This document shows positions 8,456-15,799 of a stretch of 64,000 nt of DNA, piece after piece (positions within the stretch are counted from its first letter, which is position 1; the number at the start of each line of letters is the position of its first letter). The notes under the pieces were generated by a model. It searched no databases and had not been told where the DNA came from. It was given only the letters and a program-made list of their open reading frames with translations. The position numbers and the translations under genes are program-made. Origin of the DNA: Pseudomonadota bacterium (GTDB taxonomy: Bacteria; Myxococcota_A; UBA9160; SZUA-336); assembly GCA_003247575.1 (NCBI GenBank), contig QJZC01000034.1, positions 1 to 64,000 on the forward strand, in the 5' to 3' direction.

Positions 8456-9529
8456 CTATTGCAGCATCAACGGCAAGGTCTCGAGCTCGCGGAGAAGCCC
8501 GACAGGATCCGAGATGAACATGCTGTGCACGGCTTCCGGTGTATCGACCCTTCGAAACAGGAAGCCGCGACGCCCGATCAGAAAGTCGTAGAGATCGTCG
8601 AGATCATCCGGGTTGACGAGCACATCCTGGCTGAACGCGACCACCGACAGCAAGGTTCCGTGCCTCAGTGCGAATCCCCCCTCGGCGACGCTCGGCCGCG
8701 GGAGCTCCGGGAGCTGATCGGTGAGCTGGAGCAACGTCATGAGCGGCTCCGGACCGTTGAAGGCCGCAATCGCTTCCACCGTCGGCGTGCCCGCTGCGAG
8801 GGTTCCGTCCGGGCGGGTGAAGCCTCCGGCAAAGGGCGCCGCCTCGGGGGTGAACTGCAAGAAGGACCCGAGCGCGGGATCGAACAGCAGAAATGGCGTG
8901 AGATCCGCGGGCGGAGGCTGAGTGAACTGCTGCCCTCCCGCCGGGACGGGCGCAAGCAGCAGAGCGCGGCGGATTCCGAGCTTCGACAGGCTCGAACCTC
9001 GCTCGAGGAGCGCACCCTGCGCACCCTGGATCACCAGCCCTCCCATACTGTGACCGATGATGGCGCTCGGCCTCAGCCCGAGGCGACGGAGCGTCCGAAT
9101 CGACTGGATCAGCACCGACACATTGTCGTCGATGGTGAGATCTCCGAAGAGCACCCCACCGGGTAGGCCCACGGGAATCGGACTGTCCCCGTGCCCGGGC
9201 AGATCGATCGCAATGACACGCCGTACGCGACGCCCCAGACGCCGATCTACGAAGATCGCCTCGGTCAGCGGCCCCCAAGCGGCAGCCGTCTCGGTCAGGC
9301 CATGCACGGTGAGGACCGTGGTCCCGAAGCGGGAGGCCCGCGGGTTCTCGTAAACGTCGACGCAGATCTCCGTCTCCCCGCCGCGAAGCGCCACATCGAA
9401 GCAGACCTCCTCCGTGGACGCGAGGACCGGTGATGCGGTCGCAACGAGAAGCGCAATGCACCATACGACGGTGCGCGTGTACAGAACTACAGCGGCTGTG
9501 CTCGAACCCCGGAATCGATCGGCAGGCAT
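8456..9529 (-). CDS. Secreted alpha/beta hydrolase
   Basis: A 357-aa exported alpha/beta hydrolase. The N-terminus carries a signal peptide (VVWCIALLVATASPVLAS). Then come the oxyanion motif VHGLTETAAAWG, the loop IDLPGHGDSP, the nucleophile elbow IIGHSMGGLV and a late His in TPEAVHSMF; an acid may sit in SQDVLVNPDD. A Pro-rich cap (about 200-270) separates the core strands. The likely role is an esterase or lipase in the periplasm or outside the cell. The ATG at 9529 follows AGAGGGGA. The ORF-track start at 10096 lies inside the adjacent lipoprotein gene in another frame and is rejected. Confidence 0.8.
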   Translation of the reverse strand: MPADRFRGSSTAAVVLYTRTVVWCIALLVATASPVLASTEEVCFDVALRGGETEICVDVYENPRASRFGTTVLTVHGLTETAAAWGPLTEAIFVDRRLGRRVRRVIAIDLPGHGDSPIPVGLPGGVLFGDLTIDDNVSVLIQSIRTLRRLGLRPSAIIGHSMGGLVIQGAQGALLERGSSLSKLGIRRALLLAPVPAGGQQFTQPPPADLTPFLLFDPALGSFLQFTPEAAPFAGGFTRPDGTLAAGTPTVEAIAAFNGPEPLMTLLQLTDQLPELPRPSVAEGGFALRHGTLLSVVAFSQDVLVNPDDLDDLYDFLIGRRGFLFRRVDTPEAVHSMFISDPVGLLRELETLPLMLQ

Positions 9530-9627
9530 GGTTCCCCTCTCTCGGATGGGTGCATGTTCCCGCGATCGATGCGCAAGTGCAAGCGAGACTGGGGGCGCGC
9601 GGAGATCGGGATCCACGCGCTTCGAAG

Positions 9628-10338
9628 CTAATGTCCTGAGTCGGAAGCTCCGACCGGTGGCGCCGCCACGTCGCTGCCCAGACCGAGCGCGGCATTCACC
9701 TCCGCGCGCGACCGAAGCACGCGTCCCTCGCGGGAGACCCCAGGGAAGAAACCCGCGCGCGCTTCGTACGCCTGCTTCAGATCCCGAATCCGATCGTAGC
9801 AGGTGGACAACGTCAGCGCGTGTGGGCACCCGAAGAGGTGATAGAACTCGTGCACCGCCGTCGCGGTCGGTGGAGACCACAAGAGCTGTGCCAGCGAGCC
9901 TCGCTCGGCGACCACGAACCCGTGGGTCGAGGTCGCGGCTTCTACGGCTCCGAGCACCTCGGGGAAGAAGAGCGACCAAGCGAAGTCTCTCGGAGTCCGC
10001 CCAACGAGAGCGAGCAAGCGATCGCAGCCCTCCGGTAGGGGCCGAGCGAGCAGGTCGTCGCTGATCGCACGCCCGGTGAATCCAGGTCGTTCCCAAGGTT
10101 GCTCCGACGTGACGCGCACACGAATGCGATATCGCTCGAACTCACTCTGAATCGCCGAGATCAGGGGCTCTGCCGCGCTCGCGGAGAGACTCGAGTCGAC
10201 CAGCAAGCAGACGCGCAGAGGGAGCGGGGGACCGAAGTCGGTGGCCGAGCCCCTCCCCAGGGGATGTACACCGACCGTCGTACACCCAGAGAGTAGGAGC
10301 ACGCTGCAGACCAGCCAGTAGATTCGGGGATACGACAT
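9628..10338 (-). CDS. Lipoprotein with HExxH zinc-protease motif
   Basis: A 236-aa protein. The signal sequence ends in a lipobox (LLLSGC), so it is a lipoprotein. Near residue 163 is HEFYHLFGCPH, an HExxHxxxxxH motif as in metzincin-like zinc proteases; the next Cys residues (C in GCPH and STCYD) recall the archaemetzincin pattern, though the full archaemetzincin Cys set is not evident. The preceding domain (residues 40-150) is alpha/beta-like: RVCLLVDSSLS, then RLLALVGRTP. No family match is remembered, so the call rests on the motif. A predicted periplasmic or outer-membrane metalloprotease, alone at the end of a minus-strand run. Confidence 0.6.
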   Translation of the reverse strand: MSYPRIYWLVCSVLLLSGCTTVGVHPLGRGSATDFGPPLPLRVCLLVDSSLSASAAEPLISAIQSEFERYRIRVRVTSEQPWERPGFTGRAISDDLLARPLPEGCDRLLALVGRTPRDFAWSLFFPEVLGAVEAATSTHGFVVAERGSLAQLLWSPPTATAVHEFYHLFGCPHALTLSTCYDRIRDLKQAYEARAGFFPGVSREGRVLRSRAEVNAALGLGSDVAAPPVGASDSGH

Positions 10339-10689
10339 CTGAGAAATCTAGCACGTCGCGCCACGATCGTGTGACGAAGCCCGCGCGGCTCGAGCCCCTC
10401 AAGCATTACGCCATCCCAGTTCGAGGAGCCCGCCTGCAACTCGCAGCGTATGCATCGTCGAAAACTGAGTGCGAGTAATATCGACCCGCAAGTCACTACA
10501 CTCGGCGTCGGCAAGTCCCCAGCAGAGCCCCGAGATCTCGGGAGTCACCGACTCGGACGCGCACACTCCCACCCCACCTAGACCCGAGCTAGTCTTTGGA
10601 CTCGGCAGCAAGACACATCTCACGCGCTGGACGTGCCTAGGCAGAACGTGCATGATCGATGGAGCTTGCGCGGGGGGCCAAGCGACGAG
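10339..10689. other. Divergent intergenic region, nothing specific seen
   Basis: This 351-base gap lies between the protease lipoprotein (minus) and mtnC (plus). I find no RNA gene, known riboswitch or convincing terminator. ORF-track frames inside (for example 10399-10857) overlap mtnC antisense and show no family features. Confidence 0.5.
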
Positions 10690-11394
10690 ATGAGAGCGAT
10701 GTTGCTCGACATCGAGGGAACGACGACCGCACTCTCGTTCTTCGAGGACGTGCTGCTCCCTTACGTACGCACCCATATCGAGCGTGTGCTCTCCAACACG
10801 GAACAAGGATCGCGCCTTGCCACCGCGATTCAGTCCCTCCGATCCGAATGGGAGCACGAAGCAGAGCGGCTCGACGAGGGAGATGGCTTCGGTACGGGAG
10901 CCAAGTACGCGCTACGACTCATGAAGAGGAGCAGCGAGAGCACCGCTCTCAAGGAAATCCAAGCGCTGATCTGGGAGCAGGGATACAGCGACGGCAGCCT
11001 GCGCGGGCACGTCTTCGACGACGTGCCCGGCGCAATCGCAACCTGGTCCAGCCTCGGACTCCGCATCTACACATTCTCGGCCAGCAGCGTGCTCGCCCAG
11101 AGATTGCTTCTCTCTCATTCGATCTTCGGCGACCTCAGCAAGACGATCGACGGCTATTTCGATACGACCTTCGGCACCAAGACCCACTCCGTAACCTATG
11201 ACGGCATCGCACGCACGATCGGGATCGCGCCTGCCTCCGTCTTCTTCCTGAGCGACGAGCCACAGGAGCTGAGCGCTGCAAGAGGCGCTGGGATGCAGGT
11301 GGGGTGGATACATCGGCCAGGCAGCAGCCTGGTGCACGATACGGATCTTCCACTCTACGCCACCTTTGCCATGGTCCCCCGCCCGTCCGCATAG
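10690..11394 (+). CDS. mtnC: Acireductone synthase (enolase-phosphatase E1)
   Basis: HAD-superfamily enzyme of methionine salvage: it enolises and dephosphorylates 2,3-diketo-5-methylthiopentyl-1-phosphate to acireductone. At 234 aa it matches the family. Motif I is the MtnC-specific LLDIEGTTT (D7, E9); motif II is FSASSVLAQRLLL; the lysine motif is FDTTFGTKTHSVTY; motif III is FLSDEPQELSAARGAG. Two starts (ATG 10690 and 10699) are possible; neither has a strong Shine-Dalgarno. No other mtn gene is adjacent, but mtnK lies about 50 kb downstream in this window. Confidence 0.92.
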   Translation: MRAMLLDIEGTTTALSFFEDVLLPYVRTHIERVLSNTEQGSRLATAIQSLRSEWEHEAERLDEGDGFGTGAKYALRLMKRSSESTALKEIQALIWEQGYSDGSLRGHVFDDVPGAIATWSSLGLRIYTFSASSVLAQRLLLSHSIFGDLSKTIDGYFDTTFGTKTHSVTYDGIARTIGIAPASVFFLSDEPQELSAARGAGMQVGWIHRPGSSLVHDTDLPLYATFAMVPRPSA

Positions 11395-11489
11395 CTCCTC
11401 TCCGCCAGCCAGCTGCGCGCGGCAGGAAAGCGGACCCAAGGGCGCACCCAGGCTACTGCCGCGCCGAGGTTCGGGGTACACTTCGCCGC

Positions 11490-12269
11490 ATGTTGATGCA
11501 AGATCTGTTTTCGCTGGAAGGACGCGTGGCACTCGTCACGGGGGGCTCTCGGGGAATCGGGAAGATGATCGCGACGGGATTCGTCGAGCAGGGGGCCACC
11601 GTCTTCATCTCTTCTCGAAGTGCGGAGGACTGCCAGAAAACGGCGGACGAGCTCTCGGCACTGGGGGCGTGCACCGCGCTTCCGTGTGACATCTCGACGG
11701 TAGACGGCTGCCAGTCGCTCGCGCAGCAGCTGCGCGAGCGTACCCCGACGCTCGATGTCCTGGTCAACAACGCGGGAGCCGCGTGGGGCGCCCCCTTCGA
11801 CGAATTTCCCGAACACGGCTGGGACAAGGTGATGAACCTGAACGTCCGATCCCCCTTCTTCCTGACCCAGGCCCTGCACGGAATGTTGCGCGACGCGGCG
11901 AGCGCCGAGAAGCCCGCCAAGGTCATCAACATCGTGTCGATCGACGGGATCAAGAACAACGCGCTCGAAACCTACTCCTATCATGCGTCGAAGGCCGCGC
12001 TGATCCATCTTACGCGGCGTTTGGCCGCCCAGCTCGTGCGCGACAAGATCGTCGTCACCGCGATCGCTCCCGGACCCTTCGCTTCCAAGATGAACCGCGC
12101 GGCGCGTGACCACGCCGACCAGGTCGCTGCCCATACCCCACTACGGCGTATCGGCACGGCCGAAGACATGGCGGGCGCTGCCGTCTATCTCGCATCGAGA
12201 GCGGGCGACTACGTAGTTGGCGAGACGATCTCGGTCGACGGCGGCATCGTTCATGCAAGCCTACCCTGA
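11490..12269 (+). CDS. SDR family oxidoreductase
   Basis: Short-chain dehydrogenase/reductase, 259 aa. It has the classical set: cofactor loop TGGSRGIG, NNAG, catalytic serine in INIVSIDG, YHASK active site, and the C-terminal YVVGETISVDGG. The arginine in ISSRSAEDC after the second strand suggests NADP(H) preference. The start is ATG at 11490, about 95 nt after mtnC. It faces the TonB receptor gene tail to tail with only 9 nt between. Together with the TonB receptor and acyl-CoA dehydrogenase it may belong to a lipid, steroid or aromatic degradation capacity, but the substrate is unknown. Confidence 0.9.
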   Translation: MLMQDLFSLEGRVALVTGGSRGIGKMIATGFVEQGATVFISSRSAEDCQKTADELSALGACTALPCDISTVDGCQSLAQQLRERTPTLDVLVNNAGAAWGAPFDEFPEHGWDKVMNLNVRSPFFLTQALHGMLRDAASAEKPAKVINIVSIDGIKNNALETYSYHASKAALIHLTRRLAAQLVRDKIVVTAIAPGPFASKMNRAARDHADQVAAHTPLRRIGTAEDMAGAAVYLASRAGDYVVGETISVDGGIVHASLP

Positions 12270-12291
12270 GAGGCGCTGCTAGAAGCGCCTC
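12270..12291. terminator. Possible bidirectional hairpin between convergent genes
   Basis: Perfect 8-bp inverted repeat GAGGCGCT / AGCGCCTC with a 6-nt loop. It begins one base after the SDR stop and covers the TonB receptor stop. There is no T-tract on either strand, and part of it encodes the receptor's last Arg codons, so it is a weak call. Confidence 0.3.
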
Positions 12292-14810
12292 CTGAGCTCG
12301 ATGCCAAGACGGCGGCCGGGCGCGTAGAAGCGACGGGTCGTCCCCACCGAGGAGAGGGTATCGATCGCATTCGCGAAATACTCTCGGTCGAATAGATTGG
12401 TCCCGAAGACCGAGAGCTCCGTAAGACCATCGGTCAGCTCGAGGGACATTCGACCGCTCATCAAGCCACGCTTGTTGATTCGCGTGACATCAGGATCAGA
12501 GACGTCGGAGCCCTTCTTGCCCTGATGATTCCAGGTCAGGGTCGTTCGCAAGTCCCCCAGCGCCCCTAGGGGCATGGTATATGCCGCAGTATGCGTCATC
12601 GTCAGCGCGGGAACGCCCGGCAGCCGCGCGTTCGAGTTGCCGCCGTCGAACTTGGTGTAGCGCGCCTTGGTCAGACCGACACTGCTCGAGAGTATGAGGC
12701 CAGCGAACGGAACGGCGGTCACCTCGACCTCTGTCCCGAGAATTCGCGCCTCGCCCGCGTTGAGCGTCGTGACGAGCAGGGTGCCGTCCTCCCGCGCACC
12801 CAGCGAGGTGAGCTGGATTTCCTCATAGTAGTTGATGAACCCGGCAACGTTCGCGATCAAGCGGTTGTCGAAGAAGCTCGACTTGAGCCCGACCTCATAG
12901 CTGGTCAGCACCTCTGGGTTGAAGTCGTTGGGTGGAAGCCCGTCCGCGTCGGCAGCAAACCCCCCACTCTTGAAGCCGCGTGAGATCGTTCCGTAGACGT
13001 TGACCTCTTCATTGAATCGATACTGAAGGGTCGCACGCGGCGTGAACTTCGCATAGCGCTCGGAGAGCTCGTAGTTCGACAGAAACTGCAGCTCATCGGT
13101 CGACCCCGCAGCCAGCTCGTTCACTCGCCCCTCGTTGAACGGACCGCGCGGCGCCGAGAGTGCGATCTCTTGCTCGGCAATCCGCTTTCGCTCGTGGGTG
13201 TAGCGAAGTCCGGCAGTAAAGCTCAATGCGTCGGTGATGTCGTAGGTGAACTCCCCGTATGCGGCGTAGCTGGTATTGTTCGTCTTCAGGAACCCAGTAT
13301 TGGGAACCGAACCGAAGGCCCTCAGGCATCCCGTCGCGGAGATGACCACCACACAATCGCCCAAACCGTTGAAGGTGAGAGCCAGATCGTCCGAGATCGG
13401 AGCCGGAACGGTGCGACCGACGCCGGGAATGAAGAGCGGCGCGATCGCCGGATTGATCGCCAGCTCTTCCGCACCAAAGGGACGATCCTCGTCTGCTATG
13501 GCGAGCACTCGGGTAGAGTCGTTCTCCTGTGTCTTCTCATAGAATCCATACACTCCGCCCGTCCACTTCAAGCGCCCCCCCATCGACGCACCGGTAAGGT
13601 TGAACTCCTGACTGAACGAGTCCTGAGTGGACTTGTCGAGACCAAACTCGCGCTGGCTCTGGATGATGTTGAATTCCGTTCCATCCAGATCTCCGGCGGT
13701 CCCGATCTTGTTGCGTCGCCATGCAGAAATCGACTTGAAGGACACCGAATCCGTAAGGTCGACCTGAGCGGTGAGACTCACTCCATAGGTTCGCAAGCGG
13801 CTCTTTTGTGGCGCATCCTGCGTGATCTCGAAATCGGAACGAGCATCATCCCGATTGCAGGCGGTCTGAATTTCGGGCGCAAGAACGGCGAAGAGCCCAC
13901 CCTGAAGCTGACCGTTCGCGTTCGGAATGATCTTGCACTTTCCTGCGTTCGAGGCGCGAAACTCGCGACTGTGATCGATCGACAGCTGGATCTCGCTGGT
14001 CGGTGTCGGAGTCACCAGGAACTGGAGGCGCCCACCCAGAACCTTGTTGTCATTGGTCTTGCTTCCCGTCAGCCGGTTGTGCACGAAGCCGTTTCGCGTG
14101 GCCGTAGTCAGCGACACGCGCATCGCAGCTACCTCGGGAATCAACGGGAGATCGACGGCAGCGCGCGTCTCGAACAGACCCTCGGTGCCCCCTCGAATCT
14201 CGGCCACACCGCCAAACTCGAACGACGGCTTCTTGGTCACCACGTTGATCGCACCACCGATCGTGTTCTTTCCGAAGAGAGTCCCTTGCGGACCCCGGAG
14301 AACCTCTACGCGTTCGAGATCCGAGACCGTAAGCAAGGTGCCCTGTGCTCTGGGAAGGTAGACACCGTCCACGTAGATGCCGACACCAGGGTCGTCACGC
14401 ACACTCGCGTCTCCGTTTCCCACACCGCGAAGATAGATACGCGAGGAGGTCGCAGAGCCAATCGAATTGTCGAACTGAAGATTCGGAACCGACTTCTGGA
14501 CATCCTGCAGGTCGCGAATCTCGAGGTCGCGCAACCCTTCCGAGTTGAAGGCCGTGATGGCGATCGGGGTATCCTGGAGCCGCTCCGAACGTTTCCGTGC
14601 CGTGACGGTAATCTCTTCGATTCCAGGAGTCGGAGGCGGGAGCACCTTTCCGTCATTCGCATCTTGCTCTTCCGCATCTCGCTCTGCTGACGGACTCGGT
14701 GCAGAATCGCGCGAGTCCTCCTGCGCATTCGCTGGAACCGACACCGCGGCCAGTGCCAGGGAGACCCAGGCGACGAGCGCCCCTGAGCCAAGATTCTGTC
14801 GTCGAATCAT
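12279..14810 (-). CDS. TonB-dependent outer-membrane receptor
   Basis: Active-transport receptor of the outer membrane, 843 aa. Order: signal peptide (LVAWVSLALAAVSVPANAQ), acidic linker, TonB-box-like EEITVTARKRSERLQ, plug domain (RDLQDVQKSVPNLQF; VYLPRAQGTLL; ERVEVLRGPQGTLFGKNTIGGAINV), then a beta-barrel ending in the usual aromatic residue (RRRF). The RKRSERLQDTPIAITAF plug start is typical of the large sphingomonad-like receptor group for complex carbon sources, siderophores or steroids; the ligand is unknown. ATG at 14810 has GAGGAG upstream; the ORF-track start adds 27 residues before the signal peptide. Confidence 0.93.
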   Translation of the reverse strand: MIRRQNLGSGALVAWVSLALAAVSVPANAQEDSRDSAPSPSAERDAEEQDANDGKVLPPPTPGIEEITVTARKRSERLQDTPIAITAFNSEGLRDLEIRDLQDVQKSVPNLQFDNSIGSATSSRIYLRGVGNGDASVRDDPGVGIYVDGVYLPRAQGTLLTVSDLERVEVLRGPQGTLFGKNTIGGAINVVTKKPSFEFGGVAEIRGGTEGLFETRAAVDLPLIPEVAAMRVSLTTATRNGFVHNRLTGSKTNDNKVLGGRLQFLVTPTPTSEIQLSIDHSREFRASNAGKCKIIPNANGQLQGGLFAVLAPEIQTACNRDDARSDFEITQDAPQKSRLRTYGVSLTAQVDLTDSVSFKSISAWRRNKIGTAGDLDGTEFNIIQSQREFGLDKSTQDSFSQEFNLTGASMGGRLKWTGGVYGFYEKTQENDSTRVLAIADEDRPFGAEELAINPAIAPLFIPGVGRTVPAPISDDLALTFNGLGDCVVVISATGCLRAFGSVPNTGFLKTNNTSYAAYGEFTYDITDALSFTAGLRYTHERKRIAEQEIALSAPRGPFNEGRVNELAAGSTDELQFLSNYELSERYAKFTPRATLQYRFNEEVNVYGTISRGFKSGGFAADADGLPPNDFNPEVLTSYEVGLKSSFFDNRLIANVAGFINYYEEIQLTSLGAREDGTLLVTTLNAGEARILGTEVEVTAVPFAGLILSSSVGLTKARYTKFDGGNSNARLPGVPALTMTHTAAYTMPLGALGDLRTTLTWNHQGKKGSDVSDPDVTRINKRGLMSGRMSLELTDGLTELSVFGTNLFDREYFANAIDTLSSVGTTRRFYAPGRRLGIELRRRF

Positions 14811-15223
14811 GCTGCTTCTCCTCGGATGCTGCTGGTCCTCGGAGTGGTATGCGAAAAACCGAAATGTGTCGCTCCATGTCCGATGAATCATCGTATGGAT
14901 CCGTAATGAAACGCGTCAAGCGGTTTTCCGGCGCATCGATCCGGCTCTTGCCGACGGCGTGACGCAATTCGATCACATGTCTCCCTTGGAGACGCTAGAT
15001 GGCATGGACGGACACCAACGATCTACATCTGCAGGTGTCGGATGGGCGACTTCGCGCGCTCGCTCATCCTTCCGAGAAGCCGACCGATACAGAGGGGTCT
15101 ACGACTTGGAGGGGTATACGAGCACGCCTCGGCTCAGACCTCAGGCCCAGGAATGAAGGCATGAGCACCCTCCAGCGACTCAGGTAGCCAGAGGACTCAG
15201 GTAGCCAGAGGTTTGGAGGACCG
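14811..15223. other. Divergent intergenic region
   Basis: This 413-base gap sits between the TonB receptor (minus) and cheW (plus). Besides the 17-bp tandem duplication just before cheW, I see no RNA structure, conserved element or gene. Both promoters should be here. Confidence 0.5.
15178..15211. repeat. 17-bp tandem duplication upstream of cheW
   Basis: ACTCAGGTAGCCAGAGG occurs twice, perfectly and back to back, ending a few bases before the cheW Shine-Dalgarno (GGAGG). It could be slippage or a doubled regulator site; no internal symmetry supports a specific operator. Confidence 0.9.
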
Positions 15224-15799
15224 ATGATCGATGCAGCCCGCCCTAGCCTGAACCGTCCGGCGCGCCTGTCGCAGGATCAGCACATGTGCTTCAGCCTTGC
15301 CGGCGAGTGGTATGGCGTGGAGCTTCCGCGAATCCGAAGCGTGCAGCCGTGGACTGCACCGACTTTGATCGAAGGCGCGCCCGACTACGTTCCCGGGATC
15401 GCACGGCTGGGCACGACCCGAGGACCCCTCGTAGACCTACGGATCCGCTTTGGCCTGCCACCCGCCGCGTACGGAAGGTCTACGGTAGTCGCGGTAATGC
15501 GAGTCAGCCTTCCGGGAGATTCGCAGTCGCGTACCTTGGGGCTGATCGTCGATTCGGTTTCCGATATCCAGACCGTCTCCGAGTCCGCCATCATTCCCCC
15601 ACCGGCGCACTTCTCAGGGATCGACCTGAGCTTCGTGCGTGGAGTAGCACCACTACGCGAACGCATGCTGATCCTACTCTGTATCGATCGGATCCTGAGC
15701 TACGAGGAACTTCGACCCGTCTTCTGCGCTGCCGAAGCGAGCCATGAAACGCCCCACCGGAGTGTCGTCTCCTCGGCGTACCGCCCGTACCACTCCTGA
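15224..15799 (+). CDS. CheW-like chemotaxis coupling protein
   Basis: A 191-aa single-domain CheW-like protein. Supporting sequence: CFSLAGEWYGVELPRIRSV at the start of the fold, IARLGTTRGPLVDLRIRFGLP (the CheW R-G-x-x-x-P-V-V-D-L-R pattern, with slight variation), LGLIVDSVSDIQTVSESAI, then VRGVAPLRERMLILLCIDRIL. Known CheW proteins link receptors to CheA. No CheA, receptor or CheY gene is nearby. GGAGG precedes the ATG. The last 126 bases overlap the 3' end of the decahaem cytochrome gene on the other strand, beyond the CheW fold proper. Confidence 0.85.
   Translation: MIDAARPSLNRPARLSQDQHMCFSLAGEWYGVELPRIRSVQPWTAPTLIEGAPDYVPGIARLGTTRGPLVDLRIRFGLPPAAYGRSTVVAVMRVSLPGDSQSRTLGLIVDSVSDIQTVSESAIIPPPAHFSGIDLSFVRGVAPLRERMLILLCIDRILSYEELRPVFCAAEASHETPHRSVVSSAYRPYHS

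Noticed and set aside
9530-10096. N-terminal extension of the secreted hydrolase ORF
   Set aside because: It lies in another frame of the protease-lipoprotein gene; the ATG at 9529 has a Shine-Dalgarno and a signal peptide.
13170-14690. 506-aa plus-strand ORF
   Set aside because: Antisense to the TonB receptor.
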